From: Mesorhizobium japonicum MAFF 303099
GTDB taxonomy: Bacteria; Pseudomonadota; Alphaproteobacteria; Rhizobiales; Rhizobiaceae
Assembly: GCF_000009625.1 (NCBI RefSeq)
Contig: NC_002678.2
Location: forward strand, 6,418,001-6,482,000
Reading direction: 5' to 3'
DNA: 64,000 nucleotides
In this document: piece by piece, positions 26,052-34,709 of the stretch
Layout: every line of letters begins with the position of its first letter
How positions within the stretch are numbered: position 1 is the stretch's first letter
The notes under the pieces: generated by a model
Database searches by the model: none
The model's input: only the letters and a program-made list of their open reading frames with translations
Told to the model about the DNA's origin: nothing
Program-made: the position numbers and the translations under genes

Positions 26052-28226
26052 TCAGCCGGTCTGGCTGTGTAGCGCACGCGCCTTCAACAGACGCTGGATG
26101 TCCGCCGCCTTCGACGGCACGCCGATCAAATAGCCTTGCGCCTCTTCACAACCATTGTCGCGCAGCATGTCGAGTTGCACCTCGGTCTCGACGCCCTCGG
26201 CGGTGACGACAATACCAAGCTCGTTGCCGAGCCCGATGATGGTGCGGACGATCGCCGCCGTGTCGCGATTGCCCATATCGCGGATGAAGGAGCGATCGAT
26301 CTTGATCTTGTCGACCGGGAAACGCCTGAGATAGGCGAGCGAGGAATAGCCGGTGCCGAAATCATCCAGCGCGATGCGGATGCCGAGATCGCGCAGCTGC
26401 CGCAGCGTCTTCAGCACGGCTTTGCTCTCGTCCATCAGCACGGTTTCGGTGATTTCCAGCTCCAGCTGTCCGGCCGGCACGCCGGAAAAAGCCAAGGCCG
26501 AGATGACGCTGCGGGCAAACCCACCGCTTTTGAGCTGCACGGCCGAGACATTGACCGCGATGCGCAGGCCGGGAGGCCAGCTGGCCGCCGCCGCGCAGGC
26601 CTTCCTCAGCGCCCACTCGCCGAGCGGCACGATCAGCCCGGTCTCTTCGGCGACGGGAATGAACGCGTCCGGCGCGACAGTGCCGCGCGCAGGGGAATGC
26701 CAGCGCATCAAGGCCTCGGCGCCGATGATCTCGCCGGAGGCGATGTTCATGATGGGCTGGAAATCGAGATCGAACTCCTGGCGCGGCAGCGCCGCGTCGA
26801 GGTCGACTTCGAGCGCCCGCCGAGCCTGCACGATGGCGTCCATCGCGGGCTCGAAGAAGCGATAGAGGTTTCTCCCTTCGCTCTTGGCCCGATAGAGCGC
26901 CGTATCGGCGTTTTTCAGCAGCGTATCGGCGTCCCTGCCATCTTGGGGGAAAACAGCGATGCCCAGGCTGATGCCGATATGCATATCCCGGCTCTTGTCG
27001 CGAAACTGTTTTGCGATGGCCTCGACGATGCGTTTCGCCAGTTTTTCGGCATCGGCGATGCCCTTCGAGTTGAACTGCATGACGACGAACTCGTCGCCGC
27101 CGAAGCGGGCGACGACGTCCGTCTCATTGTGCAGGCAACGCTGCAGCCTCTCGGCGACGCTTTTCAAGAGCCAGTCGCCGGCGGGATGTCCCCAGGTGTC
27201 GTTGATCGCCTTGAAGCGGTCGAGATCGAGCGAGAAGATCGCCAGCGGCGGTGCCGCCGCATCCTCCAGCGCCAAATCGAGCCGTTCGCGGAACATCGAG
27301 CGATTGGGCAGTCCGGTCAGCGTGTCGTGATGCGCAAGATGGATCATGCGCTCTTCGGTGCGTCGACGTTCGGTGACGTCGTCGAAGGTCACCACCCAGC
27401 CGCCGCCGCTCATCGGCTGGCGCGTGACCAGAACCGTCCTGCCGTCGGTTAGGTAGCGATAGGCCGAGTGCATTTTTGCCACCACCAGACAGGCCTCGGT
27501 CTTGGCGACTTCGCTGTCGACGTCGATCTGCTGATAGATGCCGATTTCCAGCAGTTTTTCCAGCGCATCGCGATGCGTCGTTCCAAGCGGGAAGTCCGCC
27601 GCGGTAACGTTGTAGAGCTCCAGAAAACGCCGGTTGCGCACGATCATCTTGCCGTCGGCGTCGTACATCAGCAGGCCTTGCGACATGTTGGCGAGTGCCG
27701 CGTCGAAACGGCGATGTTGCTCCTTGAGGTCCTGCTCGGCGCGCCGCTGTTCGGTGATGTCCTCGTAGATCGAAACCCAGCCGCCCAGGGCCAGCGGGCG
27801 GTGCGAGATGTTGATGATGCGACCATCCGACAGCGTCTCTTCGTAGGTCGAGGGTTTCGCCTGGTCGATATAGGGTTTGCGGACGGCATAGAGCTCGTCG
27901 GCGCTTTGCGAGGCGATGCCGATGTCGACGCTGTGCCGCAGGATGTCGATGAAGTGGATGCCCGGTCGTACCAGCTTGGCGTCGAGGCAGAAGATGTTGA
28001 TGTAGTTGCCGTTGCAGATGATCATGCGTTCGTCGGCGTCGAACATGCACAACCCATGCGACATGTTCTCGACAGCGGCCGAAAAGCGTTCGTTCTGTTC
28101 GCGCAGCTCGTCTTCCATGCGGCGCGGGCGCTCCACGCCTTCGGCCGCCCGCTCCGGCACGATCGAACCATCCTTGACATCCACGACGGGCATGAGGCGC
28201 GCCTGCGGTGCGTGATCGAACACCAC
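26052..28226 (-). CDS. PAS-PAS-GGDEF-EAL cyclic-di-GMP turnover protein
   Basis: 724 aa, GTG start. Two similar PAS_7-type sensor domains (ENMSHGLCMFDADERMIICN, about residue 50; LANMSQGLLMYDADGKMIVR, about residue 180) arose by internal duplication. GGDEF domain: HHDTLTGLPNR, DLDRFKAINDTWGH, RFGGDEF. EAL domain: GAEALMRWH, ELEITETVLM, LDDFGTGYSSLAYL, KIDRSFI, AEGVET. Both catalytic motifs look intact, so synthesis or hydrolysis of c-di-GMP, set by the PAS domains, is possible. No membrane helix: cytoplasmic. Confidence 0.93.
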   Translation of the reverse strand: MVFDHAPQARLMPVVDVKDGSIVPERAAEGVERPRRMEDELREQNERFSAAVENMSHGLCMFDADERMIICNGNYINIFCLDAKLVRPGIHFIDILRHSVDIGIASQSADELYAVRKPYIDQAKPSTYEETLSDGRIINISHRPLALGGWVSIYEDITEQRRAEQDLKEQHRRFDAALANMSQGLLMYDADGKMIVRNRRFLELYNVTAADFPLGTTHRDALEKLLEIGIYQQIDVDSEVAKTEACLVVAKMHSAYRYLTDGRTVLVTRQPMSGGGWVVTFDDVTERRRTEERMIHLAHHDTLTGLPNRSMFRERLDLALEDAAAPPLAIFSLDLDRFKAINDTWGHPAGDWLLKSVAERLQRCLHNETDVVARFGGDEFVVMQFNSKGIADAEKLAKRIVEAIAKQFRDKSRDMHIGISLGIAVFPQDGRDADTLLKNADTALYRAKSEGRNLYRFFEPAMDAIVQARRALEVDLDAALPRQEFDLDFQPIMNIASGEIIGAEALMRWHSPARGTVAPDAFIPVAEETGLIVPLGEWALRKACAAAASWPPGLRIAVNVSAVQLKSGGFARSVISALAFSGVPAGQLELEITETVLMDESKAVLKTLRQLRDLGIRIALDDFGTGYSSLAYLRRFPVDKIKIDRSFIRDMGNRDTAAIVRTIIGLGNELGIVVTAEGVETEVQLDMLRDNGCEEAQGYLIGVPSKAADIQRLLKARALHSQTG

Positions 28227-28258
28227 ACTGTTGCCGTTTCCGGTTAATTTAGCGTTCT

Positions 28259-28894
28259 CTACCCTACCACCGACGTCGCAACTGGATGCCGCGATTTCTC
28301 AAGCGCCGAAAACCGCTTCAGGAAGGCATCCTGCGCCCAGGTGACCGAGCGTGGTGTGAAATCGAAGCGCTCGGCTGAAAAACCGCGCGGACGGCCGAAG
28401 AATTCGGTCGCTTCGGCGGTCGAGAAGCCGGCAAGCAGCGTTGCCTCGAAATAGGCTGCGATCTGGTCGGCGCGCTTGATGTCCCTGCGCACCGCCGCGG
28501 CCGGTTCGGCCGGCAGCGAAAAGCGCTGGTGGATGGCACGCTGCAGGCGCAATTCGCAGTCCTTGTAGCTGCCGCCCATCACCGACTTAAACGGCGAGAT
28601 CATGTCGCCAATGACATATTCAGGCGCGTCATGCAGCAGCGCGGCAAGCCGGTCGGTGGCAGAAGCCTGAGGCACCAGGTCATTGAACAGGGCTTCGACC
28701 AGCAACGAGTGCTGGGCGACTGAAAACGCATGCTCGCCGCTGGTCTGGCCGTTCCAGCGGGCGACGCGGGCGAGCCCATGGGCAATGTCCGAAATCTCGA
28801 TGTCGAGCGGAGAGGGATCGAGCAGGTCGAGCCGGCGGCCGGACAGCATGCGCTGCCAGGCGCGCGGCGGCGCCCCGGTGCGGTCCGCCGCCAT
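28259..28894 (-). CDS. HD-domain hydrolase (YfbR/5'-nucleotidase-like)
   Basis: 211 aa. HD ligands: H in SGEHAFSVAQHSLLV, the HD pair in LAALLHDAPEYVIGDMISPF, and D in RADQIAAYFEATLL. The family includes YfbR-type dNMP 5'-nucleotidases and many uncharacterised rhizobial proteins. The start codon overlaps the ygfZ stop by 1-2 bases (TGATG), so it is cotranscribed and translationally coupled with ygfZ. Confidence 0.86.
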   Translation of the reverse strand: MAADRTGAPPRAWQRMLSGRRLDLLDPSPLDIEISDIAHGLARVARWNGQTSGEHAFSVAQHSLLVEALFNDLVPQASATDRLAALLHDAPEYVIGDMISPFKSVMGGSYKDCELRLQRAIHQRFSLPAEPAAAVRRDIKRADQIAAYFEATLLAGFSTAEATEFFGRPRGFSAERFDFTPRSVTWAQDAFLKRFSALEKSRHPVATSVVG

Positions 28895-29754
28895 CAGGCT
28901 TCCTCCGCGCTGACGGTTTCCTGCGGAAAACTGAATTTGGCCCAGGCGGGAATGGCGAGCCGCACCGGAACGTCGCCGGCCAGGATCGGCTGGCCGGCGT
29001 CCAGTGCCACCTTGACCCTGTCGATGCGGGCAATGGCAAGCCCGATGTCGCCGGCGCTCGAGCCGAGCGTGCCGACCGGCCGGCCCTCGACGGTGAGTTC
29101 GGTGCCGGGGGCGGGCAGGGCAAGCCCGGCCTGCACGATCAGCACACGTCGCCTGGCGGTGCCGCGATGCTGCATGCGCGAGACCACTTCCTGGCCGACA
29201 TAGCAGCCTTTCTTGAAGCCGACCCCGCCGGTCTCATCGAGAAGCACGTCATGCGGGAAGGCGTCGCCCAGCGCATAATCGGCACCGCTCTCCGCCATGC
29301 CGTGGGCGATGCGGAAGGCCTGCCACGCGGCGATGTCGCCGGCGTCCGCAATGCCGGCATAGGTGCGTGTGACGCTTTCCTTGGCAAAGCGCTTGTCGGC
29401 AAACGCGGTTGAATCATTTTCTGAGGCGATTGACTCTTTTCCCCACGCAACAGCGACAAGCGACTGTTCCGACTTGGCAATCTCGACCTTGGCGCGAAGT
29501 TTGTAGAGCATCAGCCGGCGAACAAAATCATCTGAAATGTCGGCCCGGCATTCCAGCCGGAAGGCGTTTTCGCCGGCACGCGAGATCAGGAAGTCGAACA
29601 GGATCTTGCCTTGCGGCGTCAACAGCGCGCCAGGCTTTGTTTCGCCGGCGCCAAGCGTATCGAGATCGGTGGTCAGGATGTTTTGCAGAAAATGCTCGGC
29701 ATCCGGGCCGGAGACGGAGATGAGCGCGCGGTCTTTCAGCAGGGCAAAGGGCAT
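28894..29754 (-). CDS. ygfZ: tRNA-modifying/Fe-S protein YgfZ (folate-binding)
   Basis: 286 aa from ATG 29754; the in-frame TTG at 29781 is weaker. The signature KKGCYVGQEVVSRMQHRG (about residues 190-207) with its conserved Cys is diagnostic of YgfZ/IBA57, a GcvT-like folate-binding protein that supports Fe-S cluster enzymes, including the MiaB tRNA-modifying enzyme. The N-terminal ALISVSGPDAEHFLQNILTT is also typical. It is divergent from the dihydroorotase gene and leads into the HD hydrolase gene. Confidence 0.92.
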   Translation of the reverse strand: MPFALLKDRALISVSGPDAEHFLQNILTTDLDTLGAGETKPGALLTPQGKILFDFLISRAGENAFRLECRADISDDFVRRLMLYKLRAKVEIAKSEQSLVAVAWGKESIASENDSTAFADKRFAKESVTRTYAGIADAGDIAAWQAFRIAHGMAESGADYALGDAFPHDVLLDETGGVGFKKGCYVGQEVVSRMQHRGTARRRVLIVQAGLALPAPGTELTVEGRPVGTLGSSAGDIGLAIARIDRVKVALDAGQPILAGDVPVRLAIPAWAKFSFPQETVSAEEA

Positions 29755-29829
29755 GGGGAGGATAAACGCCTGATCTTGCAAAACGGTTGGCCATTACGTA
29801 AGCCGCTGACACTCCCCCCGCAAGAGAGC

Positions 29830-31161
29830 ATGGCCATGACCTACGACCTCATCCTGACAGGCGGCACAGTGGTCAACCATGATGGCGAGGGGGCACGTGA
29901 CATCGGCGTGAAGAATGGACGCATCGCCGCAATAGGCGATCTCCGCCAGGCCTCGGCCGACGAGACGATCGACTGCCGCGGCCTGCACATCCTGCCGGGC
30001 GTCGTCGACAGCCAGGTGCATTTCCGCGAGCCGGGACTGGAGCACAAGGAAGATTTGGAAACGGGCTCGCGGGCGGCGGTGCTTGGCGGTGTCACCGCGG
30101 TGTTCGAGATGCCCAACACCAACCCGTTGACCACCAGCGAGGCAACGCTGGCCGACAAGGTGCGGCGCGGCAGTGGGCGCATGCATTGCGACTTCGCGTT
30201 CTGGGTCGGCGGTACCCGCGACAACGCCAGGGATGTCGGCGAGCTTGAACGGCTGCCAGGCGCCGCGGGCATAAAGGTCTTCATGGGATCGTCCACCGGC
30301 GACCTGTTGGTCGAAGACGACGAAGGCGTCGCGTCGATCCTGCGGAACACCCGCCGCCGTGCCGCCTTTCATTCGGAGGACGAGTTCCGGCTGCGCGAGC
30401 GCCTTGGCGAACGCATCGAGGGCGACCCGTCATCGCATCCGGTTTGGCGCGACGAGATCGCCGCCTTGCGTTGCACCGAACGGCTGGTGCGCATTGCGCG
30501 CGATGTTCGCGCCCGCATCCACGTCCTGCACATCTCGACCGCCGAGGAGATCCTGTTCCTCGAACAGCACAAGGACGTCGCGACCTGCGAGGCGACGCCG
30601 CACCATCTGACGCTGAGCGCCGACGACTATCTAAGGCTCGGCACGCTGATCCAGATGAACCCGCCGGTGCGTGCCTCCCGCCACCGCGATGGCGTCTGGC
30701 ACGGCATCGCGCAAGGTATCGTCGACGTGCTCGGCTCCGATCACGCGCCGCATACGCTGGCCGAAAAGGCAAAACCCTATCCGGCCTCACCGTCGGGCAT
30801 GACCGGTGTGCAGACGCTGGTGCCGATCATGCTCGACCACGTCAACGCCGGCCGGCTGACCTTGCAGCGTTTCGTCGATCTCTCCAGCCACGGCCCGCAG
30901 CGTATTTTCGGCATGGCCAGAAAAGGCCGCATCGCCGCCGGCTACGATGCCGACTTCACGGTTGTGGATATGAAGCGGCGCGAGACCATCACCAATGCGC
31001 AGGCCGGCTCCAAGGCCGGCTGGACGCCTTATGACGGCAAGGAAGTCACCGGCTGGCCGGTCGGCACCGTCATTCGCGGCCGCCGCGTCATGTGGGAAGG
31101 CGAAATCGTCACGCCCGGGCAGGGCAGGGCGGTGGAGTTTTCCGAGGCGTTGCCTGCTTAG
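29830..31161 (+). CDS. pyrC: class I dihydroorotase-family amidohydrolase
   Basis: 443 aa from ATG 29830. Converts carbamoyl-aspartate to dihydroorotate if active. Carboxylated-Lys motif GIKVFMGSSTG, metal His motifs VLHISTAEE and ATPHHLTLSADD, and catalytic Asp in GSDHAPHT are present. The HxH metal motif reads DSQVHFREPG, with Gln62 in place of the first His. To my recollection this Gln form is common in alphaproteobacterial proteins annotated as dihydroorotase, so activity or substrate may differ from classical PyrC. No other pyr gene is adjacent (pyrE is 22 kb away). Confidence 0.82.
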   Translation: MAMTYDLILTGGTVVNHDGEGARDIGVKNGRIAAIGDLRQASADETIDCRGLHILPGVVDSQVHFREPGLEHKEDLETGSRAAVLGGVTAVFEMPNTNPLTTSEATLADKVRRGSGRMHCDFAFWVGGTRDNARDVGELERLPGAAGIKVFMGSSTGDLLVEDDEGVASILRNTRRRAAFHSEDEFRLRERLGERIEGDPSSHPVWRDEIAALRCTERLVRIARDVRARIHVLHISTAEEILFLEQHKDVATCEATPHHLTLSADDYLRLGTLIQMNPPVRASRHRDGVWHGIAQGIVDVLGSDHAPHTLAEKAKPYPASPSGMTGVQTLVPIMLDHVNAGRLTLQRFVDLSSHGPQRIFGMARKGRIAAGYDADFTVVDMKRRETITNAQAGSKAGWTPYDGKEVTGWPVGTVIRGRRVMWEGEIVTPGQGRAVEFSEALPA

Positions 31162-31249
31162 AGCCTCAAACTCCCCTTGTGAGGTTGGACCGAAAGTTCG
31201 GGTGGACGCGGCGCCGCCCCCTTGCTCCGAGGGGCAGGGGTAAGCCCAC

Positions 31250-32041
31250 TCAGTCTCCGGCGACGAAAAATGTCCACTGCCCTGCAGGCGTGATGCCGAC
31301 GCGATAGAAAATATAAGCGCCGAACTGCTTCATGTCGTCGAAATCGCCGGCTGTGACGATCTTGAACAGTTCGACACGCTGCTTGGCGTCGAGCTTGTCC
31401 AGCGGCAGCGCGAAGAAATACGGCCAGACATAGAGTTCCTGGGCTGTTCCGGCGTCGACATGGACATAGCCGGCGCTGAGCACTTCCTCCAGGATGGCCA
31501 GGATCTCCTGGCCGTCAGGGTCGCCGGACAGGCCTTTGAGGAAGGCGATGGCGTCGCCATCTATGTCGGCCAGCGACAGCTGGGTCATGCTGTCGCCCTT
31601 GCCGATCAGGGGCCGGAGCTTTTCGATGTCGCCGCTCTTGCAGGCCTCGATGATCAGATCATGCATGCGCCGCACGGGCTCGGGCAGCTTGCTAAGGTCG
31701 TAGACCACCTCGGGCAACGGCGCCTCGGGATCGACACGCGGCCTGTTGCTGCCGCCATCCGCTGGACTGTCGGGCTCCGCCGCGTCAGGAGCGGCCGGCT
31801 GCTGGCCGGTGGAAGGCGGCGTTCCGACCGGGGCGGGCATGGGAACCGCGCCGCCGGGCGACGAGACGTCGTCATCCGCTGACGGTGTGACAGGTGAGGG
31901 AAGTTCTTCGCGTTGGATCTCGCTCAGCGCATAGGCCGGGCTGCTTTCCAGACACGTCACAAAGGCAATCGCTGCACAGCAAGTGGCGAGACGGATGTAG
32001 AGGACCAAGCCCTTCGGCCCGCCTGACATCGGAAAATTCAC
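31250..32041 (-). CDS. conserved rhizobial exported protein, function unknown
   Basis: 263 aa, GTG start with AAGGAG 9 nt upstream. The signal peptide (about residues 10-37, ending PAYA) is followed by a Pro/Ala/Asp linker (about 45-105) and a globular domain: MHDLIIEACKSGDIEKLRPL, then LYVWPYFFALPLDKLDAKQR, and the end RVGITPAGQWTFFVAGD. The C-terminal pattern is recognisable in rhizobial hypothetical proteins, but no function is known to me. Likely periplasmic. Confidence 0.8.
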   Translation of the reverse strand: MNFPMSGGPKGLVLYIRLATCCAAIAFVTCLESSPAYALSEIQREELPSPVTPSADDDVSSPGGAVPMPAPVGTPPSTGQQPAAPDAAEPDSPADGGSNRPRVDPEAPLPEVVYDLSKLPEPVRRMHDLIIEACKSGDIEKLRPLIGKGDSMTQLSLADIDGDAIAFLKGLSGDPDGQEILAILEEVLSAGYVHVDAGTAQELYVWPYFFALPLDKLDAKQRVELFKIVTAGDFDDMKQFGAYIFYRVGITPAGQWTFFVAGD

Positions 32042-32112
32042 TGCCCGTATCTCCTTGGCTCCCGGGCATGATGCCCAAACGGCACTCGATCGTCAAAGAA
32101 CCGGATGTCGGT

Positions 32113-32403
32113 TCAGTGCCGCAGCCGCTCGGGTTCGAAGGCGCCAGCAATCACCTTTTCACGCATGCGGTCGAGCAGGGCAAGGGCCGACGTCTCGCCA
32201 TTGGCGCGCAACATTTCACCGAATGCGGTCTCAAGCGCCGCCTCGGCAATGATCTCGGGCTCGATGCCGGCTGAAAGGCCTTCGGCCCAGGCTTCGCTGT
32301 GGCTTTCCACTGCCGTCAGGCGTTTTTCTTCCCTGACCAGCGCGTCGATGTCGTTGACACCATGTTCCATAAGCGATGTCCACCCTTTCAAGCTGCGATC
32401 CAT
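32113..32403 (-). CDS. small conserved hypothetical protein
   Basis: 96 aa from ATG 32403. The frame is open to 32535 (TTG) but the upstream part reads like non-coding, AT-richer DNA, so the internal start is preferred. The protein is helical and acidic (MDRSLKGWTSLMEHGVND, DALVREEKRLTAVESH, EIIAEAALETAFGEML). No recognised domain. A weak Shine-Dalgarno makes the start uncertain. Confidence 0.55.
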   Translation of the reverse strand: MDRSLKGWTSLMEHGVNDIDALVREEKRLTAVESHSEAWAEGLSAGIEPEIIAEAALETAFGEMLRANGETSALALLDRMREKVIAGAFEPERLRH

Positions 32404-32603
32404 CAGTGCGGATCTGGCTTGATCTGTTCCGTTTACACGCAGCCCTAAGTAAGTATCTGTAAATACGACATTTTTTTGATCGTCTTTTACAGCAGACGGC
32501 TGTGTTTGGCGAAGCTGCGTTTCAACCCGGATCAAACTTAGCCGATTAGGCCGGCCTGCGGGGTGAAAACCTTCAGTTTGAGTTAATTTCGCATTCTCGC
32601 GGT

Positions 32604-32636
32604 AACGTTTGATTAACGTTGTTGCAGAAGTGCAAC
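32604..32636. promoter_or_regulatory. paired palindromes AACGTT-N5-AACGTT and GTTGCA-N4-TGCAAC
   Basis: AACGTT at 32604-32609 and 32615-32620, then GTTGCA (32621-32626) and TGCAAC (32631-32636) around GAAG, lie in the 187-bp gap between two leftward genes. The region is AT-rich and probably carries the promoter of the 32113-32403 gene. A protein binding site is inferred only from symmetry. Confidence 0.4.
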
Positions 32637-32722
32637 ATCAGGTTTGCACCAAGACACAGGCCGCTACAAGCCAGATTTGTCCGACATGCCCAGCGACGGC
32701 TCGGATATCTGTTGATGGACGC

Positions 32723-33100
32723 CTAGTTGCCATAGCGCGAGGCGATATCGCGCGACAGCGTCTCGCCTTCCTTCATATAGCGGCTGATGGCTTCCGTGGC
32801 TGAAGCGGTGCACTGCGTATAGGTGCCGCCGAAGGAACGATAGCCGCGATTGAAGCTGGCAATGAAGCGGGCGCGACGCTCGGGATCCGGATTTTCCGAA
32901 TCGAGCAGTTTCTCCATCTCGCCACGCCACTGGTCGCCCTTCTCGCCGCACAGATTGCGCAGGAAATGCAGCGACCCCAGCACCTCCGCCAACCGCATCA
33001 GCCCCGGCTCGAACGGCGACTCGGCGCTAAACGCCGGCCGCACGGCCACGGCCGTACTGGCGGCAAGGCATAAAGCGACAAGAAAGGGAGCGCGGCTCAT
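32723..33100 (-). CDS. TIGR02301 family exported protein
   Basis: 125 aa with a signal peptide (residues 1-26, PAFSA cleavage context). The stretch FNRGYRSFGGTYTQCTASAT and the ending RYMKEGETLSRDIASRYGN, with two conserved cysteines (NLCGEKGDQW and YTQC), are hallmarks of this alphaproteobacterial family of unknown function. Periplasmic, probably disulfide-bonded. It follows the Nudix gene by 62 bp on the same strand; this pairing is frequent in rhizobia as I recall. Confidence 0.88.
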   Translation of the reverse strand: MSRAPFLVALCLAASTAVAVRPAFSAESPFEPGLMRLAEVLGSLHFLRNLCGEKGDQWRGEMEKLLDSENPDPERRARFIASFNRGYRSFGGTYTQCTASATEAISRYMKEGETLSRDIASRYGN

Positions 33101-33162
33101 AAGTCTATGTGACCAAACAATTTGTCGCCTGCAAGGCGTTTCCGGCGCGGCGGCTGGGGGAT

Positions 33163-33597
33163 TCAGCGGCTTTCAGGGGAACCAGCAAGTCGGCCAAGCA
33201 GATCTTCCGCCACCGCGAACACCGAGCCGGCAAGCGGCAGCGCCGTCATCTCACGGAGCGTGTAGAAGGCAGCTGTCTCGGCATCGTCGCTGGCCACGGC
33301 CTCGCCGCCTGCATAGGCAGCGCCGAAGACCGTGAGGCGGTAATCGACCGGGTGGGAATCGTCCCTGCCGTCGATATGGATTTCCCGAAGCGGGCGAAAA
33401 CCGGTGGCACGCAAACCGGTCTCTTCCTGCAGTTCACGCTTGGCGGCATCCTCCAGCGTCTCGCCGGCCTCGACCTTGCCGCCAGGAAAGGCATAGAGAC
33501 CCTGCGAAGGTTGCCGCGCCCGCTTGACCAAGAGCACGGTGTCGCCACGCACCACGGCTACCGAGACCGCCGGCAGTATCTTTCGCGTATCGCTCAT
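33163..33597 (-). CDS. Nudix hydrolase
   Basis: 144 aa from ATG 33597 (a TTG at 33606 adds three residues). The Nudix box GGKVEAGETLEDAAKRELQE followed by ETG is complete, giving a Mg-dependent pyrophosphohydrolase acting on an X-linked nucleoside diphosphate. Substrate (ADP-ribose, NADH or oxidised nucleotide) cannot be told. Leads a leftward group with the TIGR02301 gene. Confidence 0.92.
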   Translation of the reverse strand: MSDTRKILPAVSVAVVRGDTVLLVKRARQPSQGLYAFPGGKVEAGETLEDAAKRELQEETGLRATGFRPLREIHIDGRDDSHPVDYRLTVFGAAYAGGEAVASDDAETAAFYTLREMTALPLAGSVFAVAEDLLGRLAGSPESR

Positions 33598-33723
33598 GGC
33601 TCCCAATCGTTCGACCGCCGCAGCCGCTGTGGACGGTCAGCACCGGACAGCTTTAGCGGTTGCGGTGCGGCTGTACCATCGCCACTTTCTGGCGGAACCA
33701 TTCGAAGGCAGGAGCAATCGATC

Positions 33724-34485
33724 ATGTGCGGACGTTTTGCCTTGACCGCCACGCCGGATCAGACCGCCGCCTTTCTCGGCCTGGCCGAGCTGCAGGATTT
33801 CCCGGCGCGCTACAACATCGCGCCGACGCAACCGGTGCTGATGGCGACCGCCGGCGCACCACGGGCGCCGGGCTCCAATTTGCCGGACCTGCAACCGATG
33901 CTGGTGCGCTGGGGGCTCATTCCCACCTGGGTCAAGGACACAAGGGAGTTCCCGCTGCTGTTCAACGCGCGCTCGGAAGGCGCAATCGAAAAGGCGTCGT
34001 TCAAGGCCGCCATGCGCCATCGCCGCGCGCTGGTGCCGGCGTCTGGCTTCTACGAATGGCGGCAGAGCGGGGGCAAGAAGGGGCAGCCCTACTGGATCCG
34101 GCCCAGGCATGGCGGGCTGGTCGCCTTTGCCGGCCTGATCGAGATCTATGCCGAGCCCGGCGGCTCGGAAATGGACACCGGCGCCATCCTGACGGTCAAC
34201 GCCAATACCGACATTGCCCATATCCACGATCGGATGCCTGTGGTGATCGATCCCAGGGATTTCGCCCGCTGGCTGGATTGCCGCACGTTGGAGCCGCGCG
34301 ATGTCGCCGACCTGCTGCGGCCGGCGCAACTCGATTTCTTCGAAGCTATCCCCGTCTCCGACCTCGTCAACAAGGTCGCCAACACCGGCCCTGAGATTCA
34401 GCAGAGGGGCGAGGTCGGGCCGGAACCCGAGAAGACCAGGCGCCAGAAGCCCGACGCGGACGACAGTCAGATGACGTTGTTTTAG
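33724..34485 (+). CDS. SOS response-associated peptidase (SRAP/YedK/HMCES family)
   Basis: 253 aa. ATG at 33724 gives MCGRFALTATPDQ, where Cys2 must follow Met1 because it forms the thiazolidine crosslink to abasic sites after Met removal. ARYNIAPTQPV, LVPASGFYEWRQSG (catalytic Glu) and IHDRMPVVI (His) complete the active site. It shields abasic sites in single-stranded DNA. AGGAGC upstream supports the start. Tail (about residues 225-253) is charged and likely disordered. Confidence 0.94.
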   Translation: MCGRFALTATPDQTAAFLGLAELQDFPARYNIAPTQPVLMATAGAPRAPGSNLPDLQPMLVRWGLIPTWVKDTREFPLLFNARSEGAIEKASFKAAMRHRRALVPASGFYEWRQSGGKKGQPYWIRPRHGGLVAFAGLIEIYAEPGGSEMDTGAILTVNANTDIAHIHDRMPVVIDPRDFARWLDCRTLEPRDVADLLRPAQLDFFEAIPVSDLVNKVANTGPEIQQRGEVGPEPEKTRRQKPDADDSQMTLF

Positions 34486-34500
34486 AGGATACCGCTTTTC

Positions 34501-34546
34501 GAGGCGTATGTGAGCGCCTCATGCCCGGCGCCTTTGGCGCCGGCGG
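34501..34546. terminator. two stem-loops in the convergent gap after the SRAP gene
   Basis: GAGGCG (34501-34506) pairs with CGCCTC (34515-34520), and CCGGCGCC (34525-34532) pairs with GGCGCCGG (34536-34543) over a TTT loop. They lie between the ends of the rightward SRAP gene and the leftward 51-aa gene, suiting termination in both directions, though without long T runs. Confidence 0.55.
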
Positions 34547-34553
34547 CACTGCT

Positions 34554-34709
34554 TCAGGCAGCGCGGGGTGATACGATCTTCGGCGCCGGCTTCTTTTTCT
34601 TCGCGGTGTGAAGAAGGGCGGCGACGATCGCGGCCGGGCCGATGGCGCGATAGTGGCTGGCCAGCGCCGGTTGCTTGGCGCGGGCGGCTTCCTGCTTGCT
34701 TCGAGGCAT
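34554..34709 (-). CDS. 51-aa basic small protein
   Basis: Reads MPRSKQEAARAKQPALASHY, continues with RAIGPAAIVAALLHTAKKKK, and ends PAPKIVSPRAA. A GGGAAGAG ribosome-binding stretch precedes the ATG at 34709. Strongly basic with a short hydrophobic centre (AAIVAALL). No domain recognised; codon use is normal for the genome and the hairpin just downstream supports a real gene. It may bind nucleic acid or membrane. Homologues in other mesorhizobia would confirm it. Confidence 0.65.
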   Translation of the reverse strand: MPRSKQEAARAKQPALASHYRAIGPAAIVAALLHTAKKKKPAPKIVSPRAA

